64,000 nucleotides of DNA from Vespa crabro (GCF_910589235.1 NC_060956.1:9022499-9086498); one strand, 5' to 3'; positions 10,364 through 22,490 are shown, numbered from the stretch's first letter. Notes: generated by a model not told the origin, from the letters alone. A program made the numbers and translations.

Positions 10364-10499
10364 CGGGGACAAGCTCCGCGTTCCACGCCTCCTACGATAG
10401 GCTTACTTTCGCGAAACTTTTTGCAGCAGTCGCCGTCGTCATCATTGTAGGTGGTCGTAAGGGCATACGACGTATACACGTCCAAAGGAAAGAAAAAAG
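10364..10499 (-). CDS. Candidate coding exon with strong donor, unknown protein
   Basis: On the minus strand a GTAAGTTCC donor (intron from 10363) ends an open frame of about 45 codons containing YNDDDGDCCKKF, ESKPIVGGVERG and GACP, with a last split codon CG|. Codons mostly follow the purine-any-pyrimidine pattern expected of coding DNA, and CpG content is high. The 5' boundary is unresolved: upstream on that strand the DNA is purine-rich (from the CT tract at 10500-10625) with no acceptor. A competing reading is an initial exon in another frame starting MMTTATAAKSFAK and ending at GTAAGCC (about 10400). IVGG recalls the activation site of trypsin-like proteases, but the following residues do not fit that family. 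Could be a regulatory island instead. Confidence 0.22.
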
Positions 10500-10625
10500 C
10501 TCTGCTCTTCTCTTCTCTTTTCTTCTCTTCTCTTCTCTGCTCTGCTTTGCTTTGCCCTCCTCTCCTCTCCTTTCCTTTCCTCCTCTCAACTCTTCTCCAC
10601 TCCTAGCTTCTCCTCTTTCCTTTCC
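10500..10625. repeat. Degenerate CTCTT/CTCCT pyrimidine tract
   Basis: Imperfect TCTTC, TGCTC and CCTCT repeats, pyrimidine on the plus strand. Confidence 0.85.
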
Positions 10626-10737
10626 TTCGGTTCGCGATGAGAGGGCTTTCCTGTTCACCAGCGCCTTCTTTACCCTCTCCTATCAACCCCTCCCTCTACT
10701 ACTACCCTGTTCGCTACTTTTCTCTTCGTACTACCTT

Positions 10738-10754
10738 TCTCTCTCTTTCTTTCT

Positions 10755-10802
<48 letters not shown>

Positions 10803-10840
10803 CTCTTTATTTCTCTCTGTCTTTCTCTTTCCTTCCTTTT
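10738..10840. repeat. (CT)n/(CTTT)n microsatellite
   Basis: About 20 pure CT units flanked by CTTT units. It explains the 111- and 95-codon Ser/Leu-rich plus frames. Confidence 0.96.
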
Positions 10841-10849
10841 TTATTTTCT

Positions 10850-12970
10850 TTTCAGTTATTACGAATAATAAATTTCCTTTCTTTTGAAATTATGAATGAT
10901 ACATTGATAAGAATACGTCTTTAAAATTTTGTTGATTGAATACATTTGTATACATAGAATTTTTAGTATACACTAAATTGTATAGAAGAAAAAGAGTTTA
11001 GGTCGTACTTTAATTTCTTTTAGTAATCTCATTTAACGTGATATCTACATATGTATCCATATATCACTTATTCGCAAAATTTCGTTACGAAAAACTTTTC
11101 TGTCTTGTCGAAGTCAAGGAAGCTCGAAAAATGTAAAGACGAAGTATGTTAACGGAACAAAATAAAACGACTGTCATAGCTAAGTTCAAAGTTCAAGTTC
11201 GAACATCTCTCACGAGGAACTCTTTTATTTGCGAGGAACACGTTAACTTCGCAAATCATTTGTAAAGTAAGAACTACAATGTAACGAGCATTTTATTCGA
11301 TCATACACGAAGAGATCTTTAGGCATTGTTTCTCGCAATGTTTTCTATTTTTACACAAATAAAATGCTCTTCAAATTTTTTAAATGTATATATAAGTTTC
11401 ATTACAAAGTATATTTTTAAAGTACTTACTTCTGTTGAATTATTTATTTGAGAAAGTGTCGTAAAAAACATCATAAAGTCTCATTTTGTAATATGTCATC
11501 ATGCAAACATGCTAACTTTGTTATTTTTAAGTATAATTTTAACGACATGTAAAACGACTATAGTCGAATCGAATATAAGTATACTAAGAATACATGAAAA
11601 TAGAGAAAAAAGAAAAAAGAGACAGAAAGTGGTTAGCCAACTTCAGTAAACGTCAAAGATAGACTACTGACAAGATATAGTGAGATATAACAAGACAAAC
11701 ACGAAGGACGGACGGTATATAGTATCTGTATATTTGCCTATTTGTTCGTAAATACAAGAGACCAACGCATTGCGTACAAGGGTAAACATTGGGGAAAGAG
11801 GAAATCGAGATGGAGAAGAAAAGAAAAAGAGAGAAAAAAGATAGCATTCTGCGGTAGCACATAGGATTCAGAGCCATATATCTATCGGGGTAAAAACGAT
11901 GATGCCTTCTAGTCCGAGATATAAATCCATCGGTTTCTTCTTCTCTATCTTTGTTCCAGCTCGATCGAGACCTCGAGGCGTCAGAGAAATTCTTTCAAAA
12001 ATCAACCCCTCACTTTCTCGATCTCTATCGTATCCAACATCGTATTATTTGAGAAAATCGTATTAAATAAAAATAACAACGCTATCGATACTTAGTTGAA
12101 CATTTTTCTTTAAAAAAAAAAAAAAGAAAAAAAGAGAGAAAAAATTTTAGGGACAATTATAAAAAATAACAAAAAAGAAGCAAGTCGAAGGGACCTTAGG
12201 ATAAGAAAGAGATTCTTTCTTCGCTTCTTTGTCGATACTCAGCATCGTGATATTAATTGACGCAAGAAATTAGGATCATGATCCCTGGGAATGATTGATC
12301 GCGTAATGAGAAATCCCTAATAATGACTCCGTCGTTTTGGGAAGTGAAGGATAGAGATGAAGGTAGGAGGAAGTATTAAGAAACGACATTAGATTATAAT
12401 TTATATTAAAATCTTCCAGGAGATAAAGAGAGGAGACACCCAACAATCGTCGAACTCAACCCTTCGCCATTGGCGTGGACATCCCAATACCATAAATCCA
12501 TATACATCTATATCATATAATCTATACATATACTATATAGAAATACATAATATATATCTTAATTTTTTAGTTTCGTTCATATGAAAATGTATGATAAACG
12601 TTCATATCAACCAAAACTTTAATATTACAAAATAATTAATATATTTATGTATTCCATTAATTTTTACAAAAATATGTATATATATAATGTAAATTATAAA
12701 TATTCGATAAACCATTATTTTGAAATACTTTATGCAGAAATTTTCTGACTTTATTTGTATATTATTGTTTCTTTCGCACAAGATATAAAATTATAAACTA
12801 ATTATATAGTTCGCTAAGAAAATGTAACTTATAGTTTAACATTTAATCAATAAAATGTCACTCAATAATAAAAAATCTCTATCATGCATAGACCATGAGA
12901 GGTCAATTTTAATTAGGCTCTACGCCAATGGAAAATAATCAAGGGGAAGACCAAGGGACGCTTTATAGCA
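10850..12970. other. AT-rich region without genes
   Basis: Stop-rich in all frames for about 2 kb, with A-runs at 12113-12150. A GC-balanced patch at 12420-12480 has no open frame. On the minus strand CAGAA|GTAAGTAC (near 11425) is donor-like in AT-rich DNA and looks like chance. Confidence 0.7.
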
Positions 12971-12974
12971 GAAA

Positions 12975-12978
<4 letters not shown>

Positions 12979-13014
<36 letters not shown>
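12979..13014. repeat. (AG)n microsatellite
   Basis: About 16 AG units with one AAAG interruption. Confidence 0.96.
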
Positions 13015-13019
13015 TGTCT

Positions 13020-13926
13020 AAGAGGGATAGAGAGAACATTGCATGGGGCTAGGTACTACGGAGAAGCATTATAGTAATGCAAAGATGGGGTAGGGACAGC
13101 ATGCTTAGACGTAATGGGGTAGAACTTAGGACTTATTGCGGTTAAAATATTAAGCGTGCAACGCTGGATATTCCTAATGTTATACCATCTTTGAACTGGT
13201 TTTACTCCCTATGACGATTTTAAAAATCGAAAGAGACAACTATTCTATAAAATTGTTGAAAGTTATACAGATTATACATTAACGTCGGAAGAGTAAACGT
13301 GATGTCTAACGTTTTGAATTCTCTCGAGTGTTCTTGCCCGCATATTTCGAGTTCTTCACCCATTACCAATAATAAAATGCATGATTTAGATCCTCGTTTA
13401 TCCCCAGGACTCCTCGAGCGAGAAGCAACACAAGCAACAACAGTACAGGAATACTAAGACCCTCTTTACTCCCCGACAACGGTAGGAAAGGTAACCCGCG
13501 TTACATCGAAGCGACAGGACGACGCCATGAATTATAAAATGACGGTAAAAGCGAAAGTTTTCAGTGGTTTCGCGGATCCAGAGAGACCAATGGAGGCTCT
13601 TTTCGAGATAGAGAGAAAGAGACTTCAGGCCGGCAGCCAAACAGCCAACCAGCCAGTCTCCACCTAATTTAATGAAATAGCGAAGGGTTACGCTCTTACG
13701 CTAGGAAGTGAAGCACCGAGCAAATGTTTAGGCAAAGTAGCCGGTCTCTAACGTACGTTAGACTCGTGAAAGTGCAACGTTTACACGTTCAACCACATCC
13801 CTATAGGTGGTCCTTCCAACGACATACTCTGATCCTACTGTCTCTTTTCTTCTCTCCTATTTCTATCTTTGCCCTTTTCTCTCATTTCACTTCACCTATC
13901 TCTTTCTATCTCTCTCTCTTCCCCCA
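13020..13926. other. Spacer, mixed composition
   Basis: AT-rich to 13380, then balanced. The 80-codon minus frame at 13398-13640 has no recognisable motif or splice boundary. AGCCAAACAGCCAACCAGCC (13637-13656) is a short degenerate AGCCAAC repeat. Confidence 0.55.
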
Positions 13927-13961
13927 TCTTCTCTTCTCTTCTCTTCTCTTCTCTTCTCTTC
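13927..13961. repeat. (CTTCT)n pentanucleotide microsatellite
   Basis: About seven exact CTTCT units. Confidence 0.97.
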
Positions 13962-13964
13962 TGC

Positions 13965-16220
13965 TTCCGTCGAGACATAGAAGGATCCATTAAAATGGAT
14001 GCGAGACGCTTTTTGGCAATGGTGATGGAGGTAGTTACTCGCATCCTTACCAGCAGCTCCACCCGCCAGCTAGAGTCACCCCCGCCATCTAAGCAGGCCG
14101 CCCAACGAGTTGCCTCCAAGCGGTGAACATGCAAATGCGGAACCGGTTACGCGAACGTTTTCACGTCCGGAATGACGCGGTAACGAGAGAAATCCGACGA
14201 GACGTCTCCTGGATAATTTCCTCTTTGGTACATGCGAGAATGCCTTGGCTGCTTCCGATCACTTCGAATAACGAGGAGAAAGCTATTGCGTCCCATATAT
14301 GGATCTCGAAATATTTTACAAAAGTATCAGTTACTCATGGTCCTGTAAAAGGGAGGAAGATTCTAAAGACAATCGATACCAGACTGTCCATTGCTAAATT
14401 TCTTCCATATTTCTAGTATATTTAAAAATATGAAAAAAAAAGGTGTTGACACAAATAATATTTTATGACATTATATTTGCCCGAATGGATCGGCTCTCTC
14501 TAGTAGTAGAGACTAGAACAGTGTTCAACATCTGGCAGAAATAAAGACATGAGCAACCAGGCACTTCGATTTTGTAAGTGACAATGGCGAGCGTTGTCCA
14601 TGACATCTAACTTGGTCTACGATGAAAACGAATGCAGAAATCCTCGACGGCGGCGACGACGGTAGCAATCTGGAGGTATTCCCCGGACAGTCACGTCGTA
14701 GAAGGGTGAGAAAGTGCGATGACTATGCGCCATGAGGAAGGAGAGAATAGGAGAAAGAGCGAGGAAACGAATGAGAAAGAGAAGGAGGGAGGAAGCTCAG
14801 TCGTGATTACAGTACCGTGTATTCAAATGGTCAGTCCGACCCACACCAATCACAACGAGCACCCCCAAGCATCCCCGATACCCTTGTCTAATGCCAGAGG
14901 GACTGACGTCAGTGTACCTCACGGCTTTTGAGTATGTGTATACACGCACAGCCACCGGCAGCTTCCTCGCACGTCGAATCGAGAAATGGTAATATGCAAC
15001 TTGGCCGACACGCTTCCCTCCGACGACTGGAAAATTCAAAGGACATCCCCAGAGATCGGTCCGACTATTGCCGGACAACGTCGAAAGACCTAGCAGTCCT
15101 ATCCTTTCGTAATAACCAACGACAACGAAGAGGACGACCCTCCTGGATCAACCTAGACCTATTGTTTTCGTGAAAATGAAAAATCTTCTCAGCTTGTACC
15201 GATCGCATATCATCTTTCAAAATCTTTGTCATCTTCGATAACATGTCGTCTCTAAGTTTCTATTTAATGAAAATCGCTCCAACAATTTCGCGAGCTTTAT
15301 CCTTCGAGTGCCGCAAGACTAGCTCGATGGTTTACGGTCTGCAAACATTATGCAAATCAGGCGATCGTCGAACGCGAAAGATAACCTCCTTGTTGGCAGG
15401 CGTGATAACTGGCGTAGGTTTGGAAACGTGCGAAGGGCGAGAAGGAACTTGCCGGAGAAGACGATGATGAGAGGTCGTAGGACGACCCTAGTTAGTCTCA
15501 GCTCTATGAATCGTTAATGCTAATCAGGATCGCCAGGGCCACGTTCTGCGGACAAGGTGACGTCAGCCCTTCGTCAGAGATATTGCCGCGATGAAGGAAC
15601 TTGATCAATTAACCCTTCGCGATATTGATAAATTTTGAAAAGCTTAATGTTTACCTGTCTCTTACTAATTGTAAGATTCTTTAAATTAAGAAATTCACTG
15701 CGTGTTAAATGAAAGAAATATTAATAATTTTTATTACAAATAAACTATTAAAATGAGAATAGTAAACGTATAAATTTTGTTTCTCTCCGTCAATAATAAT
15801 TGCGGCTGTTTTTTATAACACTTTCTCCAAAGTTCGGAGATTGTCACCTTATCACTGTTAGTACCTACTTGACTAACTTTAATGTTCCACAAATTCTTCA
15901 TTCTTAATACGCACTTCTAAGACTTTAAGCGGTAGTCTTTTCAAAATACTTTACCACTTATAATTGATTACTGCTTGTTACATAATACATTAATATCTTT
16001 TCAATATCACGCTGGCCAATCTTAAGTTTGGAAAGAGAAGTAATGGAGAGGAGATTAGTAGAAAATCATTCCCGTTTCTGGAGATTCAGCAGAATTTCGC
16101 GATACCGTAGAACAAACATTCCGTAAAACGCAAAGGGGCTAGAAAGAAGGGATAGGAGTTAAGAGAGGGTGGCCACATAGGGACGCGCATCCTACCCCTT
16201 GTTTCTGTCGGTTTCACGTC
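13965..16220. other. Partly GC-balanced non-coding region
   Basis: Balanced CpG-containing patches at 14000-14260, 14580-15170 and 15280-15600 look like regulatory DNA by composition. Open frames reach about 97 codons without recognisable domains. ATG at 14549 opens eight codons into TTTT|GTAAGTG (14574), which could be an initial exon but is near chance expectation. 15600-16020 is AT-rich. Confidence 0.5.
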
Positions 16221-16221
16221 C

Positions 16222-16253
16222 AGTTTTGCGACTTCGCCGCGGGCCGATCCGTA
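16222..16253 (+). other. Possible small exon (acceptor and donor pair)
   Basis: A pyrimidine-rich run ending GTTTCACGTCCAG is followed about 30 bases later by GATCC|GTAAGTGTG. The enclosed GC-rich segment is open in one frame but too short to judge. It could be a microexon or untranslated exon, or chance pairing of splice-like words. Confidence 0.12.
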
Positions 16254-16259
16254 AGTGTG

Positions 16260-18476
16260 CCTTATCTACCAACGAGAATATAAATTTTCTCGAGAACCCG
16301 GCAATACGTTACGCATACGTTTAGATCGGCCATCTTCCATTATCCGGCTAGCTTGTTTGCTTCGTGCTCGAGAGAAGATTAACGCACGTTCTTGAATATC
16401 GATCGATCATATTTCGAGCCCAATCGAGACTTGTCCTAACTATTCACTAATCTTTTCTTCCTTTCTAATAATCGTTTAGATCACTGAGAATCATAGTGAA
16501 GAGGATCATCGTTGATTCGTGATCGAAGGAGACTATTTCCTACGAAGATCGAAAACAAATCAAAAGATTTTCTTAGAGACGTCTTAATTACGGATACCAG
16601 CCTCGATCGAAGTTTCCAAGGTTTCCAGCAAGTTTCACCGTCAAAGTTCCGGACCCACACATGCACAGAGCTTAAGTTAAGTTCAAATCAGTGTATTCAA
16701 CCACAATGAAGCTTGTTTCGATTCTCGACGATATCCTCGTATTTCGTTTCAAACACGTGTCACAATTATCTTGGGGATTATTATAGTCGTTCACCGCTCG
16801 TTAAATAACTTGTCTTGTTTGAAGGTCGATCTTTACTATCGTTAGATTTATATTTCGAGAGCATTCGATATAAATGAATTTATTTAGAGCGTAAAGTCAT
16901 TTTTCGTGAACGAAGTAACTCAGGAAACTGAGACGGAACAAAACAAGATTGAACTTTACCTTCGAATTAAATTGACATACTTCACAAACTTACTTCGTAT
17001 AATAATATTTATACATCGTAAATATAAAAGATCACTAACTTATTCTAGTATAAATGTATCAGTCAAACATAATGCATTGAAAATACGATAATATAAATAG
17101 ATAAATGTAGTATAGATGTGAATAGTATAGATAAAGAACAAAGAAAAACATTTACGTGCAACACAGGAAGTAAAAGTCCACTGTAAAGTAATGAAAAAAG
17201 TAACGAAATTTTAAAAAGTGATAATAGCACGAAAGGCTATATATGTTTGTCGGCGCGATTATGATTTTATGTACTGCGTCATACCAGTTATAGCAATAGT
17301 CGAAGATTCTTTTTGTTAAATGATACAAGAAACGCCGAAAATATCAATCAATTTGATTCAATGAAATAATGTAGAAGTTTAATAACGTATACTTTGTTCA
17401 ACAAGGAGATGTAAACAAATGTACGTGATGGAGACAATATAGGGACAAGAATATATTCACAAGCTTTAACAATAATCTGTACAATTTTGCTCTTAAATTA
17501 AAAAAAATGACTATTTTTCGCCAATTTATAGCTGGAGTTCCATGCACATTTATCATGGATTTAATATATGACTATTTCTTTTTACGTTTCCTTACTCATC
17601 TCATTGAACGAAGTATAGAAGTGTAGCATCATAAAATTTTAAGCAGCATAGAAGTGTAGTAGCATAAAGCAAAAAATATTTATTTTTATACAATATATTT
17701 AATATATATATATTAAAGTATACAATTTTAATAAACATTATACTATTTTATATCACAATCAACCACGATCCATTTTGCTTTCGTCTTTCGCATTTCCATA
17801 TGATCGCATTTGTGACTGAAAAGATCTTACATTATCAGCCGTTCAAAAAAGTAAAATCATTTAAAAAAAATAACATTTTTTGTAAGTAATGATAGCATGA
17901 AAGTGCATAAATAACGATTGAACTCATTTTTGATCTCAGGCATATTAAAAGATCAAAAAACACAGAGGGATATCATCTATAGGGAGCAGGAACAAACATC
18001 GTTGTACTGACCATCTCAATGAGAATCGACGGATTTCATCGGCATGAGTTAATTAGGAAGCTAACGAATGCAATATGTCGAAACCGAATGGAAGCAGAAA
18101 AGCGGCATATCGGACATCGGGGAATGTTTCTAGTCCCGTTGAGTGGTTCGGGGTAGTACTGGGCTATTGTGCACACGAAAACGCACCCCGAAATGAATCC
18201 GAACAGCCGGCAGCGATTTTTGTCGGTTATTCAGTTATTAGTTTCATTCAGAGTACCTACCCGTCCGTGCTTTCTGGCCCTTTAAATGCCCTCTCGTTCG
18301 AATTGTCGATTCCCCATTGTTTTTCTTCCATGCAGTCAACGTGCTCGGTTGACCCTTCTCCCAATTTCGTTTCTTCCAAAAATCTCGCTTATCCTCAGTC
18401 TCGCTTTTTTCTTTTCTTATAAACTTTCGTAAAAACGATTGTTATGGCACTTCAATGAAATGAAAAGAACAAAAAT
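16260..18476. other. AT-rich region with a balanced patch
   Basis: 16740-18000 is AT-rich and empty of features. 18010-18420 is balanced and contains CCATTGTTTTTC, a Sox-type core, near 18313. The 115-codon plus frame at 18075-18422 shows no domain or splice boundary I can defend. Confidence 0.55.
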
Positions 18477-18495
18477 GTATCTATCTATCTATCTC
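18477..18495. repeat. Short (ATCT)n microsatellite
   Basis: Four to five ATCT units. Confidence 0.9.
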
Positions 18496-18571
18496 TTTGT
18501 CTGTTTCATAATTCTTACGAATCTAATTATAACGACGACTGAGTCTTAAGAATTGATAAATATCTACTCAC

Positions 18572-18807
18572 GAAATTTATGTTCATACAATGGTTATAAG
18601 AAGGGTATGGATTTGGTAAGAGTCGCACAAGAACCGAGAGGGGTTTGGCTTTCCGATAATAGGGGGATGATCGCGCGATAAAGGTGGTGGCATTAATTGA
18701 GATTCCAGATAGAGAACGCACTAACTTTTGTCCAGAACCACCAGCATGGATAACGATCGCAGGAACAATGATAACGGTGCTCACATCTGTGCTAAATCGA
18801 CGTTGGT
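18572..18807 (-). CDS. Candidate internal coding exon, unknown protein
   Basis: On the minus strand a (TTC)n-rich tract ends in TTCTTAG, an excellent acceptor, and the DNA from 18807 is open for 78 codons to a donor-like TTTC|GTGAGTAG (intron from 18571); without splicing the frame runs on to a TAA at 18527. The segment starts in phase 1 and ends in phase 0. It includes VSTVIIVPAIVIHAGGSGQK and RSSPYYRKAKPLSVLVR, with many purine-any-pyrimidine codons. No family is recognised. Cautions: the acceptor is made of a microsatellite, and the opposite strand has a competing short frame beginning MDNDRRNNDNGAH at the same site. A conserved regulatory block is an alternative. Confidence 0.22.
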
Positions 18808-18811
18808 CTAA

Positions 18812-18876
18812 GAAGAAAAAGAAGAAGAAGAAGAAAAAGGAATAGAAGAAGTGGAAAAAGAAGACAAGATAGAGAA

Positions 18877-18911
<35 letters not shown>

Positions 18912-18948
18912 AAGAGAGAGAGAGAGACAAAGAGAGAGAGAGAGAGAT
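18812..18948. repeat. (AAG)n followed by (GA)n with repeated GACAAAGAGAGAGAG
   Basis: AAG-rich at 18812-18865, then GA units at 18880-18948. The GA run is split by two copies of GACAAAGAGAGAGAGA. Confidence 0.95.
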
Positions 18949-18954
18949 GATAAA

Positions 18955-20140
18955 AAGGAGAGTACAAACCTTGTTTCTCGATGACTCTTAGTCAATGTAA
19001 GAATCGTAAATCTCATCGTCGATAGAAAGAATCACATGCCGTATACTATGCTTTCTTATCCCTTTCCAATCCACTTTTACTCCTTTTATGCACTACTATC
19101 TTCAAAAGAATAATCTCAAGAAAATTTTTTAAACCCTTTTCATACTTTTCTATACTTATAATCGTAACTTTGCGGCGAAGTTATTTTACGAATTATACGA
19201 ACATACAGATAAGTAGTACAGCTTTATGATTATCTCTGACATTAAGACTCATCCCTTATCGAATTTCAGGGGTGCGTTTAAGGAGAATTTCGTGATTCTG
19301 TACCGTGCTGCCCTCGGACGACACTCTATCGAAGACTCTAACTACTGTACAGTGAGAGCAAGACGCGAATTAGTCATCCTCGAATTAATACATGGAACCC
19401 TTCTATTTCCGTTAGTTTACATATAACACTTTACATCCTATTTATATAAAAAAAAAAAAAGAAGAAACAAAAAACTTTTTGTTATTTTATCGTCGTTAAT
19501 AAGATTAACGATTACAACACATGATAACAATAATGAAAACGGAAAAAGTATCGATCTATAAACGTATAGGATTTTAACAAAGTGGCTTCGTCACACATTT
19601 ATCGTAAGCAATCAAAGTGTAGAAGCATTAGAAACGAATTTTAATTGGAAATTCCGTGAATGCCGATAGCGCGAACAATTGATCGATCCATAAGAGTTAA
19701 TTGTTGCGTGTGCTGATGCACGAGTTGCCTCAGTACTATCGTTAACGATGAGAGAGCTCGTACGAGCCGAGAAATCGATATAGATTAGCAGGGCTAGATT
19801 ATTAAATGTAATATTGAAAACGGCTTTGATTGCACCAATTACATGATTCGCATGTGTTACGGCCGACTAGCGAGAGCGTTTATTCTGAACGCATTATCAC
19901 TCCACTTTAGCAATACGATTACCACCTAACACGAACAACGATGTATCTATAGAAAGTAAATGAATAAAATTAGAAATTTGACGAAATTCTAGAAACAACA
20001 CGAATACTATAGCATATAAAAAAATTATGGCTGTTGCTTTAAGCCGAGATTACATCAAATCGGATTGATGAATTTCACTCATAGGATATATTCGGATAAC
20101 GGAAAGCTATTACAAGGTGATATCTATCGAGAAAATAAAG
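18955..20140. other. Non-coding; balanced, regulatory-looking core at 19610-19920
   Basis: 19140-19600 is AT-rich. 19610-19920 is balanced with an exact 12-bp palindrome (19756-19767), CGTTAACG, TGCTGATGCA (Maf/AP-1-like) and several TAATTG words. No gene is apparent. Confidence 0.45.
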
Positions 20141-20141
20141 T

Positions 20142-20177
<36 letters not shown>

Positions 20178-20190
20178 GAGAGAGAAAGAG

Positions 20191-20261
<71 letters not shown>

Positions 20262-20265
20262 ATGA
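20142..20265. repeat. Long (GA)n array
   Basis: About 120 bases of GA with GAAAG interruptions, purine on the plus strand. The RERERE frames come from it. Confidence 0.97.
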
Positions 20266-20477
20266 GAGATGCTGTGAGAGCCGCCTGGAGAGAAATAAAG
20301 AGTGATTGCCTCGGTAAATCAGACTCGTCCTCCGAGCCACCCTCTTTGCAAGAAGAAAAGGAACACTTTCTTCACTCGACTCGCCGCCCTGCATACCAGC
20401 CATAAAACGAAAAACAAGGAGAACATACGTATCGGGGCATTAACGGATCTTTGTCATCCCTATTATTCACTTTATTT

Positions 20478-20552
20478 CTATCTTTGTCTCTGTCTCTGTC
20501 TGTCTCTCTCTCCCTCTCTCTTTCTTTCTCTTTCTCTTTTTCTCTTTCTCAT
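20478..20552. repeat. Degenerate (CT)n tract
   Basis: CTGTCT and CTTT variants, running into a short (TA)n at 20551-20570. Confidence 0.9.
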
Positions 20553-20579
20553 ATATATATTGTATATAGATACATATTA

Positions 20580-21310
20580 TTTCTCCTCGTGGTCATAGTT
20601 ATAATATCCCGCAACCCATTGAAGCTTCTCTACTAGTTGTATTACGTTTACGTAGAAATCCCTTGGAAAACTATTTCCCAAACAGCGATAAAGCATCACG
20701 ATGCATCATCGAACCACTGTAATAAATCCTTCGCGTACGCACGAGACGTGAATTCTTTCTCTTCGCACGGATGCTTCCGACGTTTCGAAAATAAATAATT
20801 CGCTTTGAAAGCTTTCCATTTATTATCAATTTCGTTACTCCTTTGTCGAGATACTTATTAATGTGTTTGACATTGTCATATGAAAAATTATATTTTATAG
20901 AGCGGTGGTTGGGATTAGAGATAAGTAGAGAGGGAAAAAGCATGCAGGCAAGTCACGATTCGGCTTTTTAGGAAGAGCTTTCTCAAACCACTGGAGACCA
21001 GCATATACGATCTCACGTAATAATAAATCGGTCGAACACCATCGATAACAGCCGCAAAGATACGCCGTTATCAGAGCGAACGGCCGTTTTATAGATAATT
21101 TATAGCTCGCGCAATTTGTAAGGGTCCAAGTTAGGGTAGGCAGAAGATACTAAAACGAAAGTGACCACAGTAATACTATGGACTTCTTCGAGGAATTTCG
21201 TGCAACTAGGATCCCCTTGGAATCGCGAAAATATCGAGAAAAATAACTGCTCAATATCGAAGAACGAAGGAGAGAGTAAGAGAAATAGAAAATGTATAAA
21301 ACGATAAAAC
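20580..21310. other. Spacer, nothing recognised
   Basis: Mixed composition. The 90-codon minus frame at 20671-20943 and part of 21100-21450 have no recognisable motif. GATA-like words cluster at 21030-21105. Confidence 0.55.
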
Positions 21311-21316
21311 GAAAGA

Positions 21317-21360
21317 TCTCTCTCTCTCTCCCTCCCTCTCTCCCTTTGTTTCTCTCTCTT
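21317..21360. repeat. CT/CCCT pyrimidine tract
   Basis: (CT)n with CCCTCCCT interruptions. Confidence 0.9.
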
Positions 21361-21364
21361 ATAC

Positions 21365-21877
21365 CCTCTTTCTTCCCACTCTACTCTAACTTGTGTCACG
21401 GGATTGGAAAAGAATCTAAAGAAAAGCTCCCAACGAAGGCGGCGCCTCAAAAAGTTCGAGACGGACGTTACACGCTGGATGGCTGGAAAACGGATAGATT
21501 TGCGAGCAGACTAAGTGAATGTGCGAGAGAACGCAAAAAGAGAGAGAAACTATAAAGTACAAACGTTTGTTCGTCGTCGTCTCGGACGACAGCTCAGGGG
21601 TTACTTTTTCTTTTGCTATCTCCTTCAATTTTCGTTTCTATCTTTTTCTATCTTTCCCCTATTCGCTTCAAAAATTTCACTTTAACGATAAGCACACGGG
21701 AGAGATTTCGGATGAACGAGTGCTGCTAGCCTAACGTCCCGATAATTTATTATCTCAAGCTTTAAATGAACACCTGTGCACTCACATCGGATAGCGACGA
21801 TAATGTAAACGAAAGAAAAATTCACTATTAATTTATTGAAAAAATGAAGAAGCTATTTTCGATCCACAAGATAAACG

Positions 21878-21878
<1 letters not shown>
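21365..21878. other. Spacer, nothing recognised
   Basis: Balanced to 21600 and AT-rich afterwards; no splice-bounded frame. Confidence 0.55.
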
Positions 21879-21879
<1 letters not shown>

Positions 21880-21927
<48 letters not shown>

Positions 21928-21987
21928 TATATAGTTATATACATGTATATATATATATATAGTTGTGTACATATATAGTTATATACA

Positions 21988-22027
<40 letters not shown>

Positions 22028-22156
22028 GTTGTGTACATATATAGTTATATACATGTGTATATATATATATATAGCTGTGTACATATATAGTTATATACAT
22101 GTATATATATATAGTTGTGTACATATATATATATATTATATACATATATACGTATT

Positions 22157-22226
<70 letters not shown>
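21880..22226. repeat. AT minisatellite with a repeated near-palindromic core
   Basis: (TA)n forms the edges. Inside, a 24-bp core beginning GTACATATATAGTTATATAC and ending ATGT occurs four times identically (21923-21946, 21967-21990, 22033-22056, 22079-22102). A degenerate fifth start lies at 22119. Copies 2-4 are preceded by AGTTGT or AGCTGT. The spacing varies (44, 66 and 46 bases) because the (TA)n filler varies. The core is nearly its own reverse complement. The Ile/Tyr-rich frames are artefacts. Confidence 0.93.
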
Positions 22227-22228
<2 letters not shown>

Positions 22229-22229
22229 A

Positions 22230-22486
22230 ACCTTATGAAACGAAAATGTATCGCGAAAAAATAACATCGCCTAATGATTCGTCCAACAATCTAGTTTTCG
22301 ATCGCATTTTTCCGTACCAATTAACGAAGTGGATTTTCCTAAATATTTTCTATATCCGTCGCAAGCATCGTTTCCGTGCGTCGAAATTTCCGCGGAATAT
22401 TCGGCCCGTCGTCGAAACTTTGAAATTATAAACTCGTCAGGCATTTAGGAGAAACGATTAAAGCCAGCTCGCATACTTGTTGGTAA

Positions 22487-22490
<4 letters not shown>
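22230..22490. other. Spacer, nothing recognised
   Basis: Balanced and CpG-containing (22290-22440); no long open frame. Confidence 0.55.

Noticed and set aside
10364..10499. Serine protease activation site (IVGG)
   Set aside because: Only the four-residue motif matches; the following residues lack the family pattern and the motif is not at a cleavage context with Arg or Lys directly before Ile.
21828..22431. 133- and 110-codon Ile/Tyr-rich frames
   Set aside because: Pure read-through of (TA)n DNA.
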